Source: Arachis hypogaea
Lineage: Eukaryota; Streptophyta; Magnoliopsida; Fabales; Fabaceae
Length of the DNA stretch: 64,000 nt
Assembly (NCBI RefSeq): GCF_003086295.3
Contig: NC_092044.1
Coordinates: forward strand, 9,016,843-9,080,842
Direction: 5' to 3'
In this document: positions 48,521 to 59,046 of the stretch, in pieces
Layout: each line of letters opens with the position of its first letter
How positions within the stretch are numbered: position 1 is the stretch's first letter
Translations under genes and position numbers: made by a program
Notes under the pieces: model-generated
Seen by the model: only the letters and a program-made list of their open reading frames with translations
What the model was told of the DNA's origin: nothing
Databases searched by the model: none

Positions 48521-50150
48521 TGATGAGCGGATAATTTATACGCTTTTTGGCATTGTTTTTAGTATGTTTTTAGTATGTTTTAGTTAGTTTTTAGTATACT
48601 TTTATTGGTTTTTAGTTAAAATTCACTTTTCTGGACTTTACTATGAGTTTGTGTGTTTTTCTGTGATTTCAGGTATTTTCTGGCTGAAATTGAGGGACCT
48701 GAGCAAAAATCTGATTCAGAGGCTGAAAAGGACTGCAGATGCTGTTGGATTCTGACCTCCCTGCACTCGAAGTGGATTTTCTGGAGCTACAGATACTCAA
48801 TTGACGCGCTCTCAACGGCGTTGAAAAGTAGACATCCTGGGCTTTCTATCAATATATAATAGTCCATACTTTGCCTGAGATTTGATGGCCCAAACTGGCG
48901 TTCCAAATCAGCTCAAAACTGCCCAGCGTTAAACGCCGGAACTGGCACAAGAATGGGAGTTAAACGCCCAAACTGGCACAAAAGCTGGCGTTTAACTCCA
49001 AGAGAAGTCTCTACACGAAAATGCTTCAATTCTCAGCCCAAGCACATACCAAGTGGGTCCGGAAGTGGATTTTTATGTCATTTACTCATCCTTGTAAACC
49101 CTAGGCTACTAGTTCTCTACAAATAGGACTTTTTACTATTGTATTCTCATCTTGGTAGCTATCTTTAGTCTTATGCTATCTTAGATCATGGGGGCTGGCC
49201 TCAAGGCCATGCCTAGACCTTGTTCTTATGTATTTTCAATGGTGGAGTTTTTACACACCATAGATTAAGGTGTGGAGCTCTGCTGTACCTCGAGTATTAA
49301 TGCAATTACTATTGTTCTTCTATTCAATTCAGCTTATTCTTGTTCTAAGATATTCATTTGCACCCAAGAACATGATGAATGTGATGATTATGTGACACTC
49401 ATCATCATTCTCACTTATGAATGAGTGCCTGACAACCACTTCTGTTCTACAAGCAAACAAGGCTTGAATGTTTATCTCTTGGATTCCTTAATCGGAATCT
49501 TCGTGGTATAAGCTAGAATTGATGGCGGCATTCAAGAGAATCCGGAAGGTCTAAATCTTGTCTGTGGTATTTTGAGTAGGATTCAATGATTGAATGACTG
49601 TGACGAGCTTCAAACTCCTGAAGGCTGGGCGTTAGTGACAGACGCAAAAGAATCACTGGATTCTATTCCAACCTGATTGAGAACCGACAGATGATTAGCC
49701 GTGCTGTGACAGGGTGCGTAGAACATTTTCACTGAGAGGATGGGAGGTAGCCACTGACAACGGTGAAACCCTACATACAGCTTGCCATGGAAAGGAGTAA
49801 GAAGGATTGGATGAAGATAGTAGGAAAGCAAAGAGACGGAAGGGACAAAGCATCTCCATTCGCTTATCTGAAATTCTCACCAATGAATTACATAATTATC
49901 TCTATCTTTATGCTTTATTCATATATCATCCATAACCATTTGAATCTGCCTGACTGAGATTTACAAGATGACCATAGCTTGCTTCATACCAACAATCTCC
50001 GTGGGATCGACCCTTACTCGCGTAAGGTTTATTACTTGGACGACCCAGTGCACTTGCTGGTTAGTTGTGCAAAGTTGTGATAAAGAGTTGAGATTACAAT
50101 TGTGCGTACCATGTTGATGGCGCCATTGATGATCACAATTTCGTGCACCA
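48521..50150 (+). repeat. 3' LTR of the Feral-like element
   Basis: It is 1630 bp, the same length as the 5' LTR. The TATA box is changed to TACAAATA by one transition. The fossil primer-site copy is at 50096-50133. It ends GTGCACCA, then the TGGAG duplication. Confidence 0.95.
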
Positions 50151-50370
50151 TGGAGCTATAGTCTCCCCTCCTCATCCTGAGACAGATTCCGAGTTGAAGA
50201 CTCACGAACAAAGGCTAATTGAGTCTCCTACTCATGGGGAGCAACAAGAGAGATACCTGCCGAGTTCTTCAGAGGTTCCGACTCCTGCTGCTGAAGAGAC
50301 TGCTCCAACTCTTCCTGATGCAGATCCGATCTCCCTTTTTGTTGGTGATTCCCCTATTCCTTCCCAATGA
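50151..50370 (+). pseudogene. Extra antisense gene of the Tat element, 3' end
   Basis: The reading continues the gene broken at 40107: acidic, Ser/Pro-rich (SPPHPETDSELKTHEQRLIE, VPTPAAEETAPTLPDADPIS) to a TGA at 50368-50370. The low-complexity tail follows the coiled coil. The first five bases are the TGGAG duplication. Confidence 0.65.
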
Positions 50371-51071
50371 TTGATTTGAGCTACTTTGGGACTCGGCTTA
50401 TGGGCCCCTTTTTGAACAATTTTTATTTTTTATTGTTGTTATGGTTTTTTCTTGACTCTCTTGGCCTTTTACGATCATTAACAAAAAAGTTGATCTTTAA
50501 TTTTCCTTTTTTTGGACGAGCTTTTAAAGAATGTTTTTGCGTGTGCATGCTTAGTTATGAGTTTTTCATGAAAACCTTTTTGATCTTCTTTGGAAAAACC
50601 TTTTTGGGCGGACTGTTTTTTGTCTGAGTTACTTGTAGTTTTTCGAAGACTTGGAACAGCTTACCTTTGTTTTTGATGGATTTCCTTATCTCTTTTTGGG
50701 TTCCTTTCGTATTCAATTTTTGTCTATTGAATTGTTTCGTAACTTAGGTTATTCTTGGGATGCATTTCTATATTCTCGGGATTTTCGACTAGTAGGTCGA
50801 AATGTTCCTGAGTTTATTATGATCATCTTTTTATATTCTCTTTACACCGACTTGTACCTTGTCGTTTTATCTGGCCTACCACTTAGTTCGGGCATGGGAT
50901 TTTCACATTTTTTCGAGGTTAAGTCGGTGCGTTTCGTAGAATAATGATGACAATGCAGGAATTTACAAAGAGATGTAATAAAATATCTTTATTTATTAAT
51001 GGAGGTACTTTTTGCTACTAGAGGAACTTTATGTTCCCTTAGCCTCCACTTTGATGCCTCGTTAAAACCCC
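50371..51071. other. Spacer of the Tat element between extra gene and pol
   Basis: T-rich DNA with no convincing gene. The ORFs at 50367-50944 are low-complexity, Phe/Leu-rich translations. Near 50980-51071 the minus strand carries AAAGGGGGTTTT-like words that continue at 62619-62660, where they follow the Tat pol gene. Confidence 0.5.
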
Positions 51072-52593
51072 TGATGAGCGGATAATTTATACGCTTTTTG
51101 GCATTATTTTTAGTGTGTTTTTAGTATGATCTAGTTAGTTTTTAGTATATTTTTATTAGTTTTTAGCTAAAATTCACTTTTCTGGACTTTACTATGAGTT
51201 TGTGTGTTTTTCTGTGATTTCAGGTATTTTCTGGCTGAAATTGAGGGTCCTGAGCAAAAATCTGATTCAGAGGCTGAAAAGGACTGCAGATGCTGTTGGA
51301 TTCTGACCTCCCTGCACTCGAAGTGGATTTTCTAGAGCTACAGAAGCCCAATTGACGCGCTCTCAACGGCGTTGGAAAGTAGACATCCTGGGCTTTTCAG
51401 CAATATATAATAGTCTATACTTTTCCCGAGATTTGATGGCCCAAATCGGCGTTGCAAATCAGCCTCAGAATTTCCAGCGTTTAACGCTGGAACTGGCATA
51501 AAAATTGGAGTTAAACGCCCAAACTGGCATGAAAGCTGGCGTTTAACTCCAGAAAAGGTCTCTACACATAAAAGCTTCAATGCTCAGCCCAAGCACATAC
51601 TAAGTGGACCCAGAGGTGGATTTTTACGTCATTTACTCATTTCTGTATACCCTAGGTTACTAGCTTACTATTAATAGGATCTTTTGACATTGTATCTGTA
51701 CCTGATGACACTTTACATGTTTCTTTGTGTACCTTCCACGGCATGAGTCTCTAAACCCCATGGTTGGGGGTGAGGAGCTCTGCTGTGTCTTGATGGATTA
51801 ATGCAATTACTACTGTTTTTCATTCAATCATGCTTGCTTCCATTCTAAGATATTACTTGTTCTTAAACCGGATGAATGTGATGATCCGTGACACTCATCA
51901 TCATTCTCAACTATGAACGTGTGCCTGACAACCACCTCCGTTCTACCTTAGATTAAGTAGATATCTCTTGGATTCTTTAATCGGAATCTTCGTGGTATAA
52001 GCTAGAATTGATGGCGGCATTCAAGAGAATCCGGAAGGTCTAAACCTTGTCCGTGGTATTCTGAGTAGGATTCAATGATTGAATGACTGTGACGAGCTTC
52101 AAACTCCTGAAGGCGGGGCGTTAGTGACAGACGCAAAAGAATCACTGGATTCTATTCCGGCCTGATTGAGAACCGACAGATGGATAGCCGTGCCGTGACA
52201 GGGTGCGTTGAACATTTCCACTGAGAGGATGGGAGGTAGCCACTGACAACGGTGAAACCCTTACATACAGCTTGCCATGGAAGGAGCCTTGCGTGCTTGA
52301 AGAATAAGACAGTAGGAAAGTAGAGATTCAGAAGATGGAGCATCTCCAAAACCTCAACCTATTCTCTATCACTGCAAAACAAGTACTTATTTCATGTTCT
52401 TTTATTTTTCACAATTAATCCTGATAATTTCTGATATCCTGACTAAGATTTACAAGATAACCATAGCTTGCTTCAAGCCGACAATCTCCGTGGGATCGAC
52501 CCTTACTCACGTAAGGTATTACTTGGACGACCCAGTGCACTTGCTGGTTAGTTGTGCGGGATTGCAAAAGTGTGATTGCAATTTCGTGCACCA
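51072..52593 (+). repeat. 5' LTR of the FIDEL-like element
   Basis: TGATGAGCGG...GTGCACCA. It shares its first roughly 580 bases and its last third with the Feral-like LTR, but the middle differs. The TATA position reads ACTATTAATAGG (51667-51678), a weak TATA. Palindromes of CCAGCGTTTAACGCTGG type lie at 51474-51552. Confidence 0.95.
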
Positions 52594-53169
52594 AGTTTTT
52601 GGCGCCGTTGCCGGGGATTGGTCGAGTTTGGACAACTGACGGCTTATCTTGTTGCTTAGATTAGGACTGTTTTATTTTTGTTGGTTTAGAGTCTTTTAGT
52701 TGAGTCTAGTTTCATATTTTAAGTTTGGTGTCAATTGCATGCTTTTGTTTTTCTTTTAATTTTCGAATTTGCATGTCCTTAGTCCCTTTTTGATCCTTAA
52801 AAATTCTAAGTTTGGTGTCCTCTTTGTGTTTTTCCCTTAAAAATTTTCGAAAATTAGTGTTTGATTTTCTAAAAATTTTAAGTTTGGTGTCATTTTGTTG
52901 TTTTTCTCTTTCCTCATTTCAAAAATCAAATCTTTTTCATAAAATTTTTTTTTCAATCATATCTTTCTAATTGCTAATCTCAAAATCTTTTTAATTAACT
53001 AATTGATTCAGTTTTCAATTTGTTTTGATCTTATTCTCTTTTAATTTTCGAATTTTTATTTTATTTTCCCTTTGTTTTTATTTTATTTTTCGGTTAATTC
53101 AAAAAAATGAATAAAATAAAAATATATTTTTATTTACTTGCAATTCATATCATATTCCCTTTCTCCATC
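52594..53169 (+). other. 5' leader with three TAAGTTTGGTGT words
   Basis: The word occurs at 52720, 52807 and 52879, each followed by C. There is no palindrome array here, unlike the Feral-like leader. The rest is T-rich. Confidence 0.75.
52600..52617 (+). promoter_or_regulatory. Primer binding site, tRNA-Asp
   Basis: TGGCGCCGTTGCCGGGGA, 6 bases after the LTR. It is identical to that of the Feral-like element. Confidence 0.92.
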
Positions 53170-56100
53170 ATGGACCTAAGTGGAATTGAGCAGTCCAGAA
53201 GGACTCTGGGGTCATATGCTAACCCCATTACAGCTGCATATGGGAGTAGCATCTGTACACCTCCCATCAAAGCAAGCAGCTTTGAGCTAAATCCTCAACT
53301 CATTATCATAGTGCAGCAAAATTGCCAGTATTCCGGTCTTCCACAAGAAGAACCTACTAAGTTTCTGGCACAGTTCTTACAAATTGCTGACACAGTACAT
53401 GATAAAGAGGTGGATCAGGATGTCTACAGACTATTACTGTTTCCATTTGCTGTAAAAGATCAAGCTAAAAGGTGGTTGAATAACCAACCTACATCAAGCA
53501 TAAAGACATGAAAACAGTTATCAGACAAATTCCTGAATCATTTTTACCCTCCAAAGAGGATGACACAGCTAAGGCTGGACATCCAAGGCTTTAAACAAGA
53601 GGATAATGAATCCCTTTATAATGCCTGGGAGAGGTATAGAGGTATGCTAAGAAAATGCCCCTCTGAAATGTTTTCAGAGTGGGTACAGTTAGACATCTTC
53701 TACTATGGGCTTACAGAAAAAGCTCAGATGTCTTTAGACCACTCAGCTGGTGGATCTATACACATGAGGAAGACAATTGAAGAGGCTCAAGAGCTTATAG
53801 ACACTGTTGCTAGAAACCAATATTTGTACTCTAGCAATGAGTTCTCTCCAAAAGAGGAAGTCATGGCATTAGTCACTGATCCTAATCCTCAAGAACAGAT
53901 GATTGAGCTTAATCAACAATTGCTCCTGATGACAAAACAGTTAGCAGAATTTAAAGAGATGCTCCATGAAACTAAAGTTGCTAACAAGAACATAGAACTG
54001 CAGTTAAATCAAGGAAAACAGCAGATATCTAAACAGATAACAGAAGAATGTCAAGCAGTTCAACTGAGGAGTGGGAAGACATTGAATAACACTGTTCAAA
54101 GTAGCAAAAAGCCAAATAAGGAACAATTGACAGAGGATAACCAAACCACTGTTCAAAATCCCTCTGAGGACAGTAAGAGCCCAGAGGGGAACACTTTTGG
54201 CGTTCAAACACCAGAAAAGGGGGGAAAGCTGGCGTTAAACGCCCATTCCCTGCCCAGTTCTGGCGTTCAAACGCCAGAAAAGGGGGAAAAGTTGGCGTTA
54301 AACGCCCATTTTCCACCCAATCCTGGCGTTCAAACGCCAAGGGAGGATCAGACACCTGAGAGTGCTGACAGTAATCCCTCTAAAAAGGCTTCTTCAACCA
54401 CTTCTGTAAGGAATAAGCCTGCAGCAACTAAGGTTGAAGAATATAAAGCCAAAATGCCTTATCCTCAGAAACTCCGCCAAGCGGAGCAGGATAAGCAATT
54501 TGCCCACTTTTCAGATTATCTAAGGACTCTTGAAATAAAGATTCCGTTTGCAGAGGCACTTGAGTAAATACCTTCTTATGCTAAGTTCATGAAAGAGATC
54601 TTAAGTCATAAGAAGGATTGGAGAGAAACTGAAAAAGTATTTCTCACTGAAGAATGCAGTGCAGTCATTCTGAAAAGCTTACCAGAAAAGCTTCAAGATC
54701 CAGGAAGCTTTATGATACCATGCACATTAGAAGGTGCTTGCACCAAGACAGCCCTATGTGATCTTGGAGCAAGCATCAATCTAATACCTGCATCCACTAT
54801 CAGAAAGCTTGGGTTGACTGGAGAAGTCAAACCAACCCGGATATGCCTCCAACTTGCTGATGGCTCCATTAAACATCCATCAGGCATAATAGAGGATATG
54901 ATTGTCAAGGTTGGGCCATTCGCCTTTCTAACTGACTTTGTGGTGCTGGAAATGGAGGAGCACAAGAGTGCAACTCTCATTCTAGGAAGACCTTTCCTAG
55001 CAACTGGACGAACTCTCATTGATGTACAAAAAGGGGAAGTAACCTTGAGAGTCAATGAGGATGAGTTCAAGTTGAATGCTGTAAAAGCTATGCAGCATCC
55101 AGACACAACAAATGACTGCATGGGCGCTGACATTATTGACTCTCTGGTAGAAGAGATCAATATGATTGAAAGCCTAGAATTAGAGCTTGAGGACATCTTC
55201 AAGGATGCTCAACCTGATCAAGAAGAACCAGAGGAACCAAAGGAATTTTCGAAAATTCCTCAGGAGGAGGATAAGCCTCCCAAACCTGAACTCAAACCAC
55301 TACCACCATCCCTGAAGTATGCATTTCTGGGAGAGGGTGACACTTTTCCAGTGATTATAAGCTCTTATTTAAATCCACAGGAAGAGGAAGCACTGATTCA
55401 AGTGCTAAGGACACACAAGACAGCTCTTGGGTGGTCCATAAGTGATCTTAAGGGCATTAGCCCAGCTAGATGCATGCACAAGATCCTGTTGGAGGATAAT
55501 GCCAAACCAGTGGTCCAACCACAGAGGAGGCTAAATCCAGCCATGAAGGAGGTGGTGCAGAAAGAGGTCACTAAATTACTGGAGGCTGGGATTATTTATC
55601 CTATTTCTGATAGTCCCTGGGTGAGCCCTGTCCAAGTTGTCCCAAAAAAGGGAGGCATGACAGTGGTTCATAATGAAAAAAATGAACTGGTTCCTACAAG
55701 AACAGTCACAGGGTGGCGTATGTGTATTGACTACAGAAGGCTCAATATAGCCACCAGAAAGGATCATTTTCCTTTACCATTCATAGACCAAATGCTAGAA
55801 AGACTAGCTGGTCATGATTATTACTGCTTTTTGGATGGCTATTCAGGTTACAACCAAATTGCAGTAGATCCTCAGGACCAAGAGAAAACAGCATTTACTT
55901 GCCCTTCTGGCGTGTTTGCCTACAGAAGGATGCCTTTTGGTCTGTGTAATGCTCCTGCAACCTTTCAGAGATGCATGCTATCCATCTTCTCTGATATGGT
56001 GGAGAAATTTCTTGAAGTCTTCATGGATGACTTCTCAGTATATGGAGACTCATTCAGCTCCTGTCTTAACCACCTATCACTTGTCCTGAAAAGGTGCCAA

Positions 56101-58175
56101 GAGACTAACCTGGTTTTAAACTGGGAGAAATGTCACTTTATGGTGACTGAAGGAATTGTCCTTGGACACAAAATTTCAAGTAGGGGAATAGAGGTGGATA
56201 AGGCAAAGGTAGAGGTAATCGAAAAATTACCACCACCTGCCAATGTTAAGGCAATCAGAAGCTTTCTGGGGCATGCAGGATTCTATAGAAGGTTCATAAA
56301 GGATTTTTCGAAAATTGCAAAACCTTTGAGTAACCTGCTAGCTGCTGACACACCATTTGTGTTTGACACACAGTGTCTGCAGGCATTTGAGACCCTGAAA
56401 GCTAAGCTGGTCACAGCACCAGTCATCTCTGCACCAGATTGGACATTGCCATTTGAACTAATGTGTGATGCCAGTGACCATGCCATTGGTGCAGTGTTGG
56501 GACAGAGGCATAACAAGCTTCTGCACGTCATTTATTATGCTAGCCGTGTTTTAAATGATGCACAGAAGAATTACACAACCACAGAAAAAGCGTTACTTAC
56601 AGTGGTCTATGCCATTGACAAGTTTAGATCCTATCTAGTGGGATCCAAAGTGGTTGTGTACACTGACCATGCTGCTCTTAAATACTTACTCACAAAGCAG
56701 GATTCAAAACCCAGGCTAATAAGATGGGTGTTGCTTCTGCAAGAGTTTGATATAGAAATAAGAGACAGAAAGGGGACAGAGAACCAGGTAGCTGATCATC
56801 TGTCCCGAATAGAACCAGTAGCTGGGGCGTCCCTCCCTTCTACTGAGATCTCTGAGACTTTCCCAGATGAGCAACTCTTTGCCATTCAGGAAGCTCCATG
56901 GTTTGCAGATATTGCAAACTATAAAGCTGTGAGGTTCATACCCCAGGAGTACAGTAGAGTGCAAAGAAAGAAATTAATTTCAGATGCCAAGTACTACCTA
57001 TGGGATGAGCCATATCTCTTTAAGAGATGTGCAGACAGAATGATCCGCAGATGTGTACCCAGAGAAGAAGCACAAAAGATCCTATGGCACTGCCATGGAT
57101 CACAGTATGGAGGACATTTTGGAAGTGAGCGAACAACCACTAAAGGCCTCCAATGTGGCTTCTACTGGCCTACTCTCTATAAAGAAGCCCGAGAGTTTGT
57201 GCGTAACTGTGACAGTTGCCAAAGAGCTGGTAACTTGCCTCACGGATATGCCATGCCTCAACAAGGGATATTAGAGATAGAATTGTTTGATGTATGGGGA
57301 ATTGACTTCATGGGTCCATTCCCACCATCATACTCAAACACTTACATTCTGGTAGCAGTGGACTATGTATCTAAGTGGGTAGAAGCAATAGCTACACCCA
57401 CTAATGATACCAAGACCGTGCTGAAATTTCTCCAGAAACACATCTTCAGCAGGTTTGGTGTTCCCAGAGTACTAATCAGTGACGGGGGCACTTATTTCTG
57501 CAATAGACAGCTATACTCTGCTATGGTTAGATATGGAATTAGCCACAAAGTGGCAACTCCGTATCATCCACAGACAAATGGGCAAGCTGAAGTCTCTAAC
57601 AGAGAGCTAAAAAGAATCCTGGAACGAACTGTGATAGCCCGAAGAAAGGATTGGGCAAAGAGCTTCGATGATGCTCTGTGGGCATACAGAACAACATTCA
57701 AGACTCCTATAGGAACCTCTCCATACCAACTGGTGTATGGAAAGGCCTGTCATCTGCCCGTGGAACTGGAACATAAAGCATACTGGGCAACCAGATTCCT
57801 AAACATGGATGCTCAGTTAGCTGGTGAAAAAAGATTGCTCCAGCTAAATGAGCTAGAGGAGTTCAGACTCAATGCCTTTGAAAATGCAAAATTTATAAGG
57901 AAAAGGCAAAGAAGTGGCATGACAAGAAGTTGTCATCCAGAGTCTTTGAGCCAGGACAAAAAGTTCTGCTCTTCAACTCTAGGCTCAGATTGTTTCCAGG
58001 AAAACTTAAATCCCGATGGAGGGGTCCGTATGTGATTACAGGAGTGTCACCATATGGATATGTTGAGCTTCAGGATATTGATTCTGACAAAAAGTTCATT
58101 GTTAATGGACAGAGAATCAAGCATTATCTTGAAAGCAATTTTGAGCAGGGATGCTCAAAACTGAGACTTGAGTGA
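53170..58175 (+). pseudogene. gag-pol polyprotein gene of the FIDEL-like element
   Basis: A single-frame gag-pol with a TGA at 53509-53511, a TAA at 54565-54567, and a 1-base loss in the T run at 57892-57894; all are recent-looking. Gag resembles that at 43251. Counting residues from 54589: protease DLGAS at 58-62; RT with VFMDDF catalytic aspartates 480-481; RNase H with CDASDH, YTDHAAL and ADHLSR; integrase with an HHCC zinc domain, then Asp906, Asp965 and Glu1001 (35 residues between the last two); a WRGPY C-terminal motif after the frameshift. All catalytic residues are present. Start chosen at the ATG at 53170, where gag-like sequence begins; an upstream ATG at 53107 is possible. Confidence 0.92.
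54193..54345 (+). repeat. Palindrome array inside gag coding sequence
   Basis: Palindromes such as TGGCGTTCAAACGCCA and TGGCGTTAAACGCCCA alternate and are translated as a peptide repeat, GVQTPEKG and KLALNAH, about two and a half times. The same DNA word is non-coding elsewhere in the element. Confidence 0.9.
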
Positions 58176-58208
58176 TTCTCAGTAAAGGTCCAGCTAAAGA
58201 CAGTAAAG

Positions 58209-58232
58209 AAGCGCTTGTTGGGAGGCAACCCA
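58209..58232 (+). promoter_or_regulatory. Conserved non-coding motif after pol
   Basis: Identical to the motif at 45640-45663 of the Feral-like element (GAAGCGCTTGTTGGGAGGC then AACCCA). Here it lies 34 bases after the pol stop codon. Confidence 0.75.
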
Positions 58233-58340
58233 GTCATTAGCAGGTTATATGTTTTGTTCTTACAAAGGCAAGTATCAAAAATGAAGGAATTCACAGAGTT
58301 ACAGAAGGATTCAGTGCAAAAAGCAGAGAAAAAGAGCTTA

Positions 58341-58640
58341 CTGGCGAAAAAACGCCAGTAAGGGGTACTTTGGGCGTTAAACGCCAGAATGGGCATCATT
58401 CTGGGCGTTTAACGCCAGTAAAGGTGCCATTTTGGGCGTTAAACGCTAGAATGGGCACCATTCTGGGCGTTTAACGCCAGGTGTGCAGCATCCTGGGCGT
58501 TTAGCAAAACGCCCAGTGATAAAGGGAATTCTGGCGTTTAACGCCAGCCAGGGCACCTGGCTGGGCGTTAAACGCCCACAATGGGCAGCAAATGGGCGTT
58601 AAACGCCAGAATGGATGCCATTCTGGGCGTTTAACGCCAG
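58341..58640 (+). repeat. Palindrome array between pol and ORF3 (FIDEL-like), ten units
   Basis: Ten units of CTGGGCGTTTAACGCCAG type. Adjacent units plus their AGAATG..CATTCT or CCAGG..CCTGG spacers form larger hairpins with arms of about 19 base pairs and loops of 3-5 bases, each arm itself palindromic. Confidence 0.93.
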
Positions 58641-58893
58641 AAAGGTGGGGGACCAGGATTTTGCTTTTCAATCAAATTTTTTTTAAACTTTCCTTTTCTT
58701 ACCCATACTTTTCTACATAAACACATCTCAACCTTTCATCATTCACTTTCAAATCCTCAAAAAAATCAAAATCATTCTTCAAATCTCTCTCAAATCAATC
58801 CCAAATCTTATTCAAAAACTCACCCTTCTCTCAAATTCTCTCCATATCTTCTCAAATCTCCTTTCAATTTTTTTCGAAATCTCCTTCCCCCCT

Positions 58894-58901
58894 TATAAAA
58901 A
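58894..58901 (+). promoter_or_regulatory. TATA-like box upstream of ORF3 (FIDEL-like)
   Basis: CCTTATAAAAACAC (TATAAAAA at 58894-58901), 153 bases before the ORF3 ATG, in a C/T-rich leader. Confidence 0.5.
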
Positions 58902-58971
58902 CACATTCGGCCTCACCATTCCCCCACACCATTCGAATTTGCTCTTCTCCTCTCTCTCCTCCTTCCTTTCT

Positions 58972-59007
58972 TTTGCTTGAGGACAAGCAAACCTCTAAGT
59001 TTGGTGT
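58972..59007 (+). promoter_or_regulatory. Hairpin plus TAAGTTTGGTGT upstream of ORF3
   Basis: TTTGCTTG (58972-58979), loop AGGA, CAAGCAAA (58984-58991), then TAAGTTTGGTGT at 58996. Confidence 0.87.
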
Positions 59008-59046
59008 GCTTTTCCGTGATCACTAAAGCCAAGATTCATCAAGATC

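Larger units (their letters stand above)
40108..50150 (+). mobile_element. Non-autonomous Athila-type LTR retrotransposon (Feral-like), 10043 bp
   Basis: Two 1630-bp LTRs (40108-41737 and 48521-50150) bound it, with the duplication TGGAG at 40103-40107 and 50151-50155. It has a tRNA-Asp primer site, gag-protease, no RT, RNase H or integrase, and a third ORF. I count by eye about 47 differences between the LTRs (roughly 97 percent identity), which at usual plant rates means about one to two million years. The peanut element Feral, as I recall it, is the non-autonomous partner of FIDEL; the name should be checked by search. Supply of RT and integrase in trans by an element like the one at 51072 is inferred. 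Confidence 0.93.

Noticed and set aside
50367..50944. Hydrophobic ORFs in the Tat spacer
   Set aside because: They are Phe/Leu-rich translations of T-rich spacer with no membrane-protein family resemblance.
58341..58640. CRISPR-like array
   Set aside because: Repeats are palindromic and in a plant retrotransposon, spacers are short and related to each other, and there are no cas genes.
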